Positions 1 through 5,643 of a stretch of DNA of 7,511 nt are shown here, piece by piece (position 1 is the first letter of the stretch; each line of letters starts with the position of its first letter). The notes beneath the pieces are model-generated. The model was not told the origin of the DNA, ran no database searches, and was given only the letters and a program-made list of their open reading frames with translations. Position numbers and translations under genes: made by a program. The stretch is from assembly GCA_003508565.1 (NCBI GenBank), contig DNUI01000264.1, positions 1 to 7,511 of the forward strand. Reading direction: 5' to 3'. The stretch comes from Syntrophaceae bacterium. GTDB taxonomy: Bacteria; Desulfobacterota; Syntrophia; Syntrophales; UBA2185.

Positions 1-506
1 ATGGACGGGGCATCGCCGGTGCCGTTGCGGATATTGCCGTGGGGACATTCGGCAAGGCCTTCGGCTTTTTCGGTGCCTTTGTGCTTCTTCCTGAAGGGTT
101 CAAGGAATACCTCTTTAATTTCTCTTCCCCTCTCATCTATACGACAACCCTCCCGGAAGCGCACGCCGCCACCGCCATAGACATTCTGGAGATCATAGAG
201 CGAAGCGAAGACAGGAGGGCACACGTAAGAGGGATCAGCGGATATATGAGGGAAGGTTTGCGGCGCGGGGGTTTTCACGTTTCCGGTGATGCCCACATCC
301 TGGCGCTCACGGTCGGAGATGAGGAAAAGGCGGTAAAGGTTTCCCGGAGGCTCCTGGAACACGATATCTTCGTTCTCCCGGCCCGATACCCGACAGTTCC
401 TCTTGGCAAGGCCATCTTGAGAATCAGCATTACGGCACTCCTCGAAGAAAAAGATATCAAATCGTTTATTACATGCATTAAGAAAGCCAATGATGAACTC
501 ACGTAA
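1..506 (+). CDS. bioF: 8-amino-7-oxononanoate synthase, C-terminal part (5' end outside window)
   Basis: The open frame enters from the left edge with its first whole codon at base 3, and 167 residues are visible before the TAA at 504-506. The family (alpha-oxoamine synthases, PLP fold type I) normally has about 390 residues, so more than half is missing. The piece starts just before the PLP-lysine motif GTFGKAFG, whose lysine codon is 54-56 and would form the internal aldimine. It continues through a YTTTLPEAHAA segment and the C-terminal small domain ending VPLGKAILRISITA. BioF condenses pimeloyl-ACP or pimeloyl-CoA with L-alanine to give 8-amino-7-oxononanoate, in the cytosol. The related glycine C-acetyltransferase (Kbl) has the same fold, and the overlapping bioD decides for BioF. 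The end of the family motif is atypical: the usual RLR is ILR here, and the usual TAxHT is TALLEE. The GTG at 39 is an internal codon and not the start. Confidence 0.9.
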   Translation, partial: GRGIAGAVADIAVGTFGKAFGFFGAFVLLPEGFKEYLFNFSSPLIYTTTLPEAHAATAIDILEIIERSEDRRAHVRGISGYMREGLRRGGFHVSGDAHILALTVGDEEKAVKVSRRLLEHDIFVLPARYPTVPLGKAILRISITALLEEKDIKSFITCIKKANDELT

Positions 507-1203
507 AAAAATGGAAAATCTGTTTGTGGTGGGGACCGACACAGGAGTGGGGAAAACCGTACTTTCCCTCCTTTTAATGCAATTCTTTTGTTCCCGGGGA
601 TATAACCCTTTTTACCTGAAGCCTGTTCAGACAGGATGCAAGGACCCATATGACAGCGAAAGTGACGCAAAATTTATTTACCGTCACGTTGGACAATGTA
701 AAGACAAAGACCCGGCTGATTCCGTGATCTACTGTTTTAAAAATCCGAAAGCCCCCCTCTTCGCCGCTCGTGATGAAGGCAAGATGATAGATTTATCAGT
801 TATAGAAAATGCTGTCGTTGAAAAGGCCAGATTTTTCTCGCCTCTTATTATCGAAGGTGCCGGTGGTGTTCTCGTCCCGGTGGTCGAACACACTTTTGTT
901 GCTGACTTATCTTTAGTAACACACGCTGCACCGGTTATTGCTGCGCGGGCGGGTTTAGGAACAATCAACCATACTCTCCTCACTATCGAAGCCCTGACAG
1001 GCAGAGGCCTTAAACCTCTGGGGATCGTTTTTATCGATGCCGGTGAAAAGGAAACACCGCTGGAGATGGTAATGGAAAACAAATCAGCTATCGAGGAGGC
1101 TTCCGGTGTAAAAGTGGTCGGTATCATCGGCAGAATTCGTAATTTTTTCAAACCGCCTCGGAATTGCTATCTACCTCTTGAAAAAATGTTCGTGTCACCA
1201 TGA
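490..1203 (+). CDS. bioD: ATP-dependent dethiobiotin synthetase
   Basis: BioD closes the ureido ring of dethiobiotin from 7,8-diaminopelargonate, CO2 and ATP, the penultimate step of biotin synthesis, in the cytosol as a homodimer. The 237 residues match the family length. The P-loop GTDTGVGKT is at residues 15-23, with K22 and T23 for phosphate and Mg. KPVQTG at 44-49 supplies the catalytic lysine K44, and SDA at 58-60 the Mg-binding aspartate. EGAGG at 122-126 is the second conserved acidic loop. The start is one of two adjacent ATGs (490 or 493), preceded by a weak purine-rich AAGAAAG. ATG 511 is a less likely alternative. The gene overlaps bioF by 17 bp in a different frame, so the two are probably translationally coupled. 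No bioA or bioB follows, so any other biotin genes must lie to the left. No terminator with a T-tract is visible after the stop. Confidence 0.95.
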   Translation: MMNSRKKMENLFVVGTDTGVGKTVLSLLLMQFFCSRGYNPFYLKPVQTGCKDPYDSESDAKFIYRHVGQCKDKDPADSVIYCFKNPKAPLFAARDEGKMIDLSVIENAVVEKARFFSPLIIEGAGGVLVPVVEHTFVADLSLVTHAAPVIAARAGLGTINHTLLTIEALTGRGLKPLGIVFIDAGEKETPLEMVMENKSAIEEASGVKVVGIIGRIRNFFKPPRNCYLPLEKMFVSP

Positions 1204-1405
1204 CAATTCAAATGGTTTGCATCATACCAATAGCTGTTACGAGCACCCACCGAGTGCGCGGTTATCTCATTACATAGCAAGATTGCCACGCCGTTCCACT
1301 TACCTCGACAGCCTTCAGGTATATGCAAGGATTGTAATTTTCGAATGCCCTTGCCTCCCAGGGGCTTAAAAAATCCAAAAATATTTTCTTGATAACCTTA
1401 TATGA

Positions 1406-1463
1406 ATGCGGTAATTCGCATCATAATGATATGACCGATAGTCACATAATGACTTTAGGTCAT
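1406..1463. repeat. Dense cluster of short inverted repeats, operator-like
   Basis: Five short palindromes lie side by side or interleaved within 58 bases. They are ATGCG-N6-CGCAT (1406-1421), ATCATAATGAT (1420-1430), TGAC-N5-GTCA (1432-1444), AGTCA-N5-TGACT (1440-1454) and ATGAC-N5-GTCAT (1449-1463). The TGAC and GTCA half-sites begin at 1432, 1441, 1450 and 1459, exactly every 9 bases in alternating orientation. This gives two ATGAC-N5-GTCA units on an 18-bp pitch. Such phasing fits a dimeric DNA-binding regulator occupying adjacent sites, but no regulator gene is in the window and I do not recognise the site as belonging to a named family. The cluster is about 360 bases upstream of acs and about 200 bases after bioD. 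Confidence 0.5.
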
Positions 1464-1491
1464 GCATAAAGATTTTCCCGGCAACCTCTTT

Positions 1492-1595
1492 ATTAAGATC
1501 ATTACTGTGTGGAAAGTTTTCTTGTCTAATCGGGAATTTCATGATAAATTGCAGCGTGAATTTACTCAGGCGTAAAAGATTTAGATGATCTTAAT
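1492..1595. repeat. Widely spaced 11-bp perfect inverted repeat
   Basis: ATTAAGATCAT at 1492-1502 is the exact reverse complement of ATGATCTTAAT at 1585-1595, with 82 bases between the arms. The arms flank part of the AT-rich region upstream of the candidate acs promoter. They could be two copies of a half-operator that loop the DNA, the ends of a small insertion, or chance in AT-rich sequence. No target duplication or internal gene supports a mobile element. Confidence 0.35.
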
Positions 1596-1635
1596 TTAAT
1601 ATATAAGTCTTTTAATATTGCTATATCTCCACGGC

Positions 1636-1663
1636 TTGATGTAAATTTACAAAATCATAGTAT
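1636..1663 (+). promoter_or_regulatory. Candidate sigma70-like promoter for acs, with palindrome in the spacer
   Basis: TTGATG at 1636-1641 resembles a -35 box, and TAGTAT at 1658-1663 a -10 box after a 16-bp spacer. TATAAA at 1661-1666 is an alternative -10 with a 19-bp spacer. The perfect 12-bp palindrome TGTAAATTTACA (1640-1651) covers the end of the -35 box and the spacer, where a bound repressor would block polymerase. The site is in the right orientation, about 155 bases upstream of the acs start. It is a match by eye only. Confidence 0.35.
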
Positions 1664-1800
1664 AAATCTCAGCACCATCAATCCCGCACATGGGAGAGTT
1701 CAGAAACACAAGGGCAAAAGTAGTTTCCATTTTCTTACGGAAGTTATGCAGGACAGCAGGGAGAACAATTCGTTTTAACGCCAAAATAAAGATACAAAAA

Positions 1801-1807
1801 AGGGAGG
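1801..1807 (+). promoter_or_regulatory. Ribosome binding site of acs, long spacing
   Basis: AGGGAGG ends 12 bases before the ATG at 1820, longer than the usual 5-9. A second purine patch, GAGAG at 1813-1817, is too close to the ATG. No other in-frame start upstream is better placed, and the protein N-terminus from 1820 fits the family length, so the start is retained. Confidence 0.6.
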
Positions 1808-1819
1808 TTACAGAGAGCC

Positions 1820-3796
1820 ATGGGCGAAGCAGAGAAGGGAGAATTGAAGGAGTTGTATCCTGTTCCGGACTGGGTGCGCAAGCGTGCGTATATTAAGGGG
1901 CGGGACGAATACGAGAAGCTCTGGAAGCGTTCTGTGGAGGACCCTGACGGTTTCTGGTCGGAGATCGCCACTGAGTATGTGGAATGGTTCAAGAAGTGGG
2001 ATACGGTTGAGGACTACAACTTCGATGTGGGCGCCGGCCCCATCTACCTGAAGTATTTTGAAGGCGGCAAGCTGAATGTCTCGTACAACTGTCTGGACAG
2101 GCATTTAAAAACCCGTGGGGACAAGATCGCCATTCAGTGGGAGGGAAACGATCCGGGTGAAGACAGGGCCTTCACGTATAAGGAACTCCACAAGGAAGTG
2201 TGCACGTTCGCCAACGTGTTAAAGTCGTTAGGTGTGAAGAAGGGAGACAGGGTATGTTTTTACCTCCCCATGATCCCCGAGCTCCCGATCGGCATGCTGG
2301 CATGTACCCGCATAGGAGCAGTCCACAGTGTTGTGTTCGGCGGATTCAGCGCCGACTCTCTGCGGGACAGGATTCTGGATAGTGGCGTCAAGGTGTTGAT
2401 CACCTGCGACGGGACGTTCAGGGGCGCGAAGGCAGTGCCGCAGAAGAGCAGCGCCGACGAGGCGGTGAAGCCCTGTCCGTCCGTGGAGAAGGTCATTGTA
2501 GTAAAGAGGGTCGGTGAAAAGATTGCGTGTAACATGCTGGCAGGGAGAGACCTGTGGTGGCATGAGGAGATGGCAAAGGCATCCGATCAGTGCGATCCGG
2601 AATGGATGGACGCGGAAGATCCCCTCTTCATTCTGTACACATCGGGCTCCACGGGAAAGCCCAAGGGAGTCCTGCACACGACGGGCGGATATCTCGTGTA
2701 TGTAGCGTATACGCACAAGATCATTTTCGATTACCATGAGAACGACATATTCTGGTGCACAGCGGACATCGGCTGGGTGACGGGGCACAGCTACATTCTG
2801 TACGGTCCCTTGTGCAACGGGGCCACCTCGGTGATGTTCGAGGGGGTGCCGAACTACCCCGATGTGAGCCGGTTCTGGAAGGTGGTGGAAAAGTACAAGG
2901 TGACGATTTTCTACACGGCTCCAACGGCGATCCGGGCCATTGCAAAAGAGGGGAGCGAGTGGGTGAAGAAGGCGGACATCTCATCCCTCAGACTCCTGGG
3001 AACGGTGGGAGAGCCCATTAATCCGGAAGCCTGGAACTGGTATCACCACAACATCGGGCGTGATGATCTTCCCATTGTGGACACGTGGTGGCAGACGGAG
3101 ACGGGGGGTATATTGATCACACCGTTACCGGGCGCCATTGATCTTAAGCCGGGCAAGGCGACGGTTCCCTTCATGGGAGTAGTGCCTGCCATTATTGACG
3201 AGAATGGTGAGGAGATTGAGGAGACCGTGGCGAGCGGGCCCCTGTGCATCAAGAAGCCCTGGCCCGGGCTCATGCGGGGCGTGTATGGTGATCCGATGCG
3301 GTTCCAGGAGACCTATTTTGTTCAGCGTCCCGGATTCTACTATACCGGAGACGGAGCGACCCGAGACGAGGATATGTACTATCAGCTTATGGGCCGTATT
3401 GACGACGTCATCAATGTGTCCGGACACCGTCTGGGGACGGCGGAGATAGAGAGCGCCCTTGTCGCCCATGACAAGGTGGCCGAAGCTGCCGTTGTCGGGT
3501 ATCCCCATGAGTTGAAGGGGCAGTCCATTTATGCATACGTAACATTGAAGACGGGCGTGGAGAAGTCCGATGCGTTGCGGAAGGAACTGGTGGCACATGT
3601 GAGGAGTCTGATTGGGCCTATTGCGACGCCGGAGAAGATTCAGTGGGCCGATGGGTTGCCCAAGACCCGGAGCGGTAAGATTATGAGGAGAATATTACGG
3701 AAGGTGGCGGCGAATGAGATCGGCGAACTGGGAGACACGACGACGCTCGCTGATCCATCCGTCGTTGATGATATTGTGAAGAACAGGGTGTTATAG
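1820..3796 (+). CDS. acs: Acetyl-CoA synthetase, AMP-forming
   Basis: The enzyme makes acetyl-CoA from acetate, CoA and ATP via acetyl-AMP, or runs in reverse when pyrophosphate and AMP are available. Its 658 residues match the usual ~650. An Acs N-terminal region comes first. The ATP-binding P-loop YTSGSTGKPKG is at 273-283 and TWWQTETGG at 422-430. The hinge and C-terminal domain motif GRIDDVINVSGHR is at 525-537, and PKTRSGKIMRR carries the adenylation lysine K620, the residue that is reversibly acetylated in Salmonella Acs. The acyl pocket residues correspond to Salmonella V310, T311, V386 and W414: V320, T321, V396 and W424. The tryptophan blocks longer chains and argues for acetate over propionate. 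The gene heads a probable operon with etfB 18 bp downstream, which ties it to acyl-CoA oxidation. In a syntroph it may work in the ATP-forming direction. Identity is secure; physiological direction is inference. Confidence 0.96.
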   Translation: MGEAEKGELKELYPVPDWVRKRAYIKGRDEYEKLWKRSVEDPDGFWSEIATEYVEWFKKWDTVEDYNFDVGAGPIYLKYFEGGKLNVSYNCLDRHLKTRGDKIAIQWEGNDPGEDRAFTYKELHKEVCTFANVLKSLGVKKGDRVCFYLPMIPELPIGMLACTRIGAVHSVVFGGFSADSLRDRILDSGVKVLITCDGTFRGAKAVPQKSSADEAVKPCPSVEKVIVVKRVGEKIACNMLAGRDLWWHEEMAKASDQCDPEWMDAEDPLFILYTSGSTGKPKGVLHTTGGYLVYVAYTHKIIFDYHENDIFWCTADIGWVTGHSYILYGPLCNGATSVMFEGVPNYPDVSRFWKVVEKYKVTIFYTAPTAIRAIAKEGSEWVKKADISSLRLLGTVGEPINPEAWNWYHHNIGRDDLPIVDTWWQTETGGILITPLPGAIDLKPGKATVPFMGVVPAIIDENGEEIEETVASGPLCIKKPWPGLMRGVYGDPMRFQETYFVQRPGFYYTGDGATRDEDMYYQLMGRIDDVINVSGHRLGTAEIESALVAHDKVAEAAVVGYPHELKGQSIYAYVTLKTGVEKSDALRKELVAHVRSLIGPIATPEKIQWADGLPKTRSGKIMRRILRKVAANEIGELGDTTTLADPSVVDDIVKNRVL

Positions 3797-3814
3797 ATAA
3801 GGAAGGAGGAAGTC

Positions 3815-4585
3815 GTGAACGTTGTTGCATGTGTAAAGCAGGTTCCGGACACTGAAACTCTGATCAAAGTGAAGCCTGACGGATCGGGCATTGATGAGAC
3901 TGGTATTAAATGGGTCATGAATCCTTATGACGAGTTTGGTGTGGAAGAGGCTCTGAGACTGAAGGAAAAGCTTGGGGGAGACGTCACCATAGTTTCTCTT
4001 GGTCCGGCAAGGGCGCTGGAAACCATCAGAACAGCCCTGGCCATGGGCGCCGACAAGGGGATTCATATCAATGACCCGGCTTTGGAAGGCACTGATGCAT
4101 TTACCGTGGCGACAGCCCTGGCGGCGGCAATCAAAAATATCCCTTACGACATCATCTTCTGCGGACAACGGGCTATTGATGACGATTCCGGTCAAGTTGG
4201 CGCTGTCCTTGCGGAACTCTTAGGCATCCCTCAGGTAACGGTGGTCACAAAGGTGGAAGTGGATGGTAAAACCACAAAAGTGATAAGACCGATCGAAGGG
4301 GCCCAACTTTTGATTGAAAGTTCGTTGCCTTGTGTGGTGACCGCGCAGAAAGGTTTGAATGAACCGCGGTATGCCTCCCTTCCGGGAATCATGAAGGCGA
4401 AGAAAAAACCTGTCGATGTTAAAGATGCTGCGGGGCTTGGTGTCACTATCGACGTAAAGGCAAAAGTTGTCAAGACCTTGCCGCCTCCTGCCAGACCTCC
4501 AGGAAAGATTATCTGCGGTGAGGAACCGGCAGAAAAGGCCAAAGAGCTGGCTAGACTGCTTCGGGAAGAGGCAAAGGTGATTTAA
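3815..4585 (+). CDS. etfB: Electron transfer flavoprotein, beta subunit
   Basis: EtfB pairs with EtfA to form a soluble flavoprotein that takes electrons from acyl-CoA dehydrogenases. The GTG start at 3815 is supported by a strong AAGGAGGA at 3803-3810, five bases upstream, and by the family N-terminus MNVVACVKQVPDTE. Its 256 residues are the usual length. The nucleotide-binding loop GQRAIDDDSGQVG is at 117-129. The ETF-beta signature region runs from V156 (VIRPIEGAQLLIE) into the recognition stretch NEPRYASLPGIMKAKKK at 182-198. The loop has DDDS, resembling classical ETFs (human: DDDC), whereas electron-bifurcating EtfB usually reads GDTAQVGP. This suggests a non-bifurcating ETF, though I compared the motif from memory. 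The signature shows EGAQ where many relatives have EGG followed by an acidic or Gln residue. It follows acs by 18 bp and precedes etfA by 26 bp. Confidence 0.96.
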   Translation: MNVVACVKQVPDTETLIKVKPDGSGIDETGIKWVMNPYDEFGVEEALRLKEKLGGDVTIVSLGPARALETIRTALAMGADKGIHINDPALEGTDAFTVATALAAAIKNIPYDIIFCGQRAIDDDSGQVGAVLAELLGIPQVTVVTKVEVDGKTTKVIRPIEGAQLLIESSLPCVVTAQKGLNEPRYASLPGIMKAKKKPVDVKDAAGLGVTIDVKAKVVKTLPPPARPPGKIICGEEPAEKAKELARLLREEAKVI

Positions 4586-4611
4586 TGATCTCGGTTATGG
4601 AGGTGTGAGAG

Positions 4612-5589
4612 ATGGCAAAAGGTGTATGGATTGTTGCAGAGCAGAGATATGGAGCCTACCGCAAGATAAGTTTTGAGCTCGCTTCCACGGCAAGGAAACT
4701 CGCCAACCAGCTTGGAGAAGAAGTGTGCGCTATTCTCCTTGGTTCCGGCATCGAAGGGATTGCGGGGGAGCTTGGGAAATACGGTGTTGACAAGGTATAT
4801 GTGGCTGACCAGCCGGTACTGGAACCCTACACAACGGATGCACATGCGGCGGCTGTAGCCAAAGTGGTGAAGGAGAATGATCCTTCCATCCTGCTTCTGG
4901 GCGCTTCCACCCAGGGCAAGGACCTGTCTGCCCGCCTTGTGGGCAAGCTGGCGACAGGAATGGCAACAGACTGCGTGGATCTCCAGATCGTTGACGGGAA
5001 ACTGAGCGCGAGAAGGCCCATGTATGCCGGGAAGTGTTACGGTGAGATTATGGTATCATCTTTCCCCCAGATGGCATCGCTCAGACCTAATGTATTTCCC
5101 GCGGCAGAGAATTCCAAGGCGGCGGAAGTGATAAAATTTGACCCCGGTGTGGATGCAGGGCAGTTAAAAACGAAGGTCCTCGAAATACAGAAAGATACGT
5201 CAGGAAAGCTCGATCTGACGGAAGCGAATATTATTATATCCGGCGGACGGGGCATGAAAGGTCCGGAAAACTATGTACTCCTGGAAGAACTGGCGGATAT
5301 GTTAGGAGCTACGGTCGGGGCGTCAAGAGCAGCGGTGGACGCAGGCTGGAGGCCACAGAAAGATCAAGTGGGACAGACCGGCAAGGTCGTTTCCCCTAAC
5401 CTCTATATCGCCTGCGGCATATCAGGTGCGATTCAGCATCTGGCCGGTATGGGTTCTTCTAAATATATTGTGGCAATTAATAAGGACCCGGATGCTCCGA
5501 TCTTCGCGAGGGCTGATTACGGCATCGTGGATGATCTTTTTAAGATTGTTCCGGAACTTACCAAAGAAGTCAAGAAATTGCTTGCGTAA
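4612..5589 (+). CDS. etfA: Electron transfer flavoprotein, alpha subunit
   Basis: EtfA carries the redox-active FAD of the EtfAB dimer and donates electrons to a membrane ETF dehydrogenase. Its 325 residues are typical. The N-terminal alpha/beta domain is followed by the FAD domain. That domain contains SGGRGMK (from S210), GASRAAVDAG with R239 (the FAD-contacting arginine of the family), GQTGK at 254-258, the signature LYIACGISGAIQH ending at H276, and NKDPDAPIF from N290. There is no N-terminal ferredoxin extension. The start is supported by GGAGGTG at 4599-4605. The gene follows etfB in the usual beta-alpha order and is followed by an intrinsic terminator, so the acs-etfB-etfA transcript probably ends or is reduced here. 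Together with the downstream oxidoreductase this looks like an acyl-CoA dehydrogenase to quinone electron route. Confidence 0.97.
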   Translation: MAKGVWIVAEQRYGAYRKISFELASTARKLANQLGEEVCAILLGSGIEGIAGELGKYGVDKVYVADQPVLEPYTTDAHAAAVAKVVKENDPSILLLGASTQGKDLSARLVGKLATGMATDCVDLQIVDGKLSARRPMYAGKCYGEIMVSSFPQMASLRPNVFPAAENSKAAEVIKFDPGVDAGQLKTKVLEIQKDTSGKLDLTEANIIISGGRGMKGPENYVLLEELADMLGATVGASRAAVDAGWRPQKDQVGQTGKVVSPNLYIACGISGAIQHLAGMGSSKYIVAINKDPDAPIFARADYGIVDDLFKIVPELTKEVKKLLA

Positions 5590-5596
5590 TGAAAAT

Positions 5597-5626
5597 GGGG
5601 GGCGGTCTTCACGCCCCCTTTTTTTT
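5597..5626 (+). terminator. Intrinsic (Rho-independent) terminator after etfA
   Basis: GGGGGCG (5598-5604) pairs perfectly with CGCCCCC (5612-5618) around a 7-base loop, with one extra G-T pair possible at the base. Eight T residues follow at 5619-5626. The terminator begins 8 bases after the etfA stop and lies 17 bases before the start of the next gene, which points the same way. Confidence 0.92.
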
Positions 5627-5643
5627 GAAATTAAAGGTGTGGT

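Larger units (their letters stand above)
1204..1819 (+). other. Gene-free region between the biotin cluster and acs
   Basis: These 616 bases hold no gene I can support. From 1204 to about 1366 the GC content is about 48%, and short reading frames occur on both strands without a ribosome site or recognisable domain. This part may be a decayed gene or a dispersed intergenic element. From 1381 to 1680 GC falls to about 31%, typical of regulatory DNA, and inverted repeats cluster there (listed separately). A possible promoter lies at 1636-1663, leaving an untranslated leader of roughly 150 bases before acs. No tRNA, riboswitch core or CRISPR-type repeat was recognised by eye. Confidence 0.75.

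Noticed and set aside
275..670. 131-codon minus strand frame across the bioF/bioD junction
   Set aside because: Both sense-strand genes have clear family motifs here, and the antisense product has no recognisable domain.
1347..1365. Hairpin GCCCTT / AGGGGC with a 7-base loop, possible terminator after bioD
   Set aside because: It is followed by TTAAAAAAT and not a T-tract, the stem is only 6 bp with one G-T pair, and it lies 144 bases after the bioD stop. On the minus strand the T-run is on the wrong side.
1178..1369. 63-codon + strand frame overlapping the end of bioD
   Set aside because: It overlaps bioD by 26 bases, has no ribosome site, is rich in Cys, His and Arg without any recognisable motif, and ends in the non-coding region.
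1389..1417. Possible promoter TTGATA with 17-bp spacer and TAATTC
   Set aside because: The -35 is good but the -10 is poor, and the site is 400 bases from acs. The 1636-1663 candidate is better placed.
1204..1819. CRISPR, tRNA, riboswitch or sigma54 (GG-N10-GC) promoter in the intergenic region
   Set aside because: No repeated spacer units, no cloverleaf, no recognised aptamer core and no TGGCAC-N5-TTGC-like site were seen by eye.
1690..1896. 68-codon + strand frame upstream of acs
   Set aside because: It overlaps the first 77 bases of acs in another frame, has no ribosome site, and its composition is basic and low in structure. It is most likely chance.
2228..2788. 186-codon minus strand frame within acs
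   Set aside because: It lies wholly inside a well-supported acs and reads as an antisense shadow rich in His, Arg and Cys with no domain.
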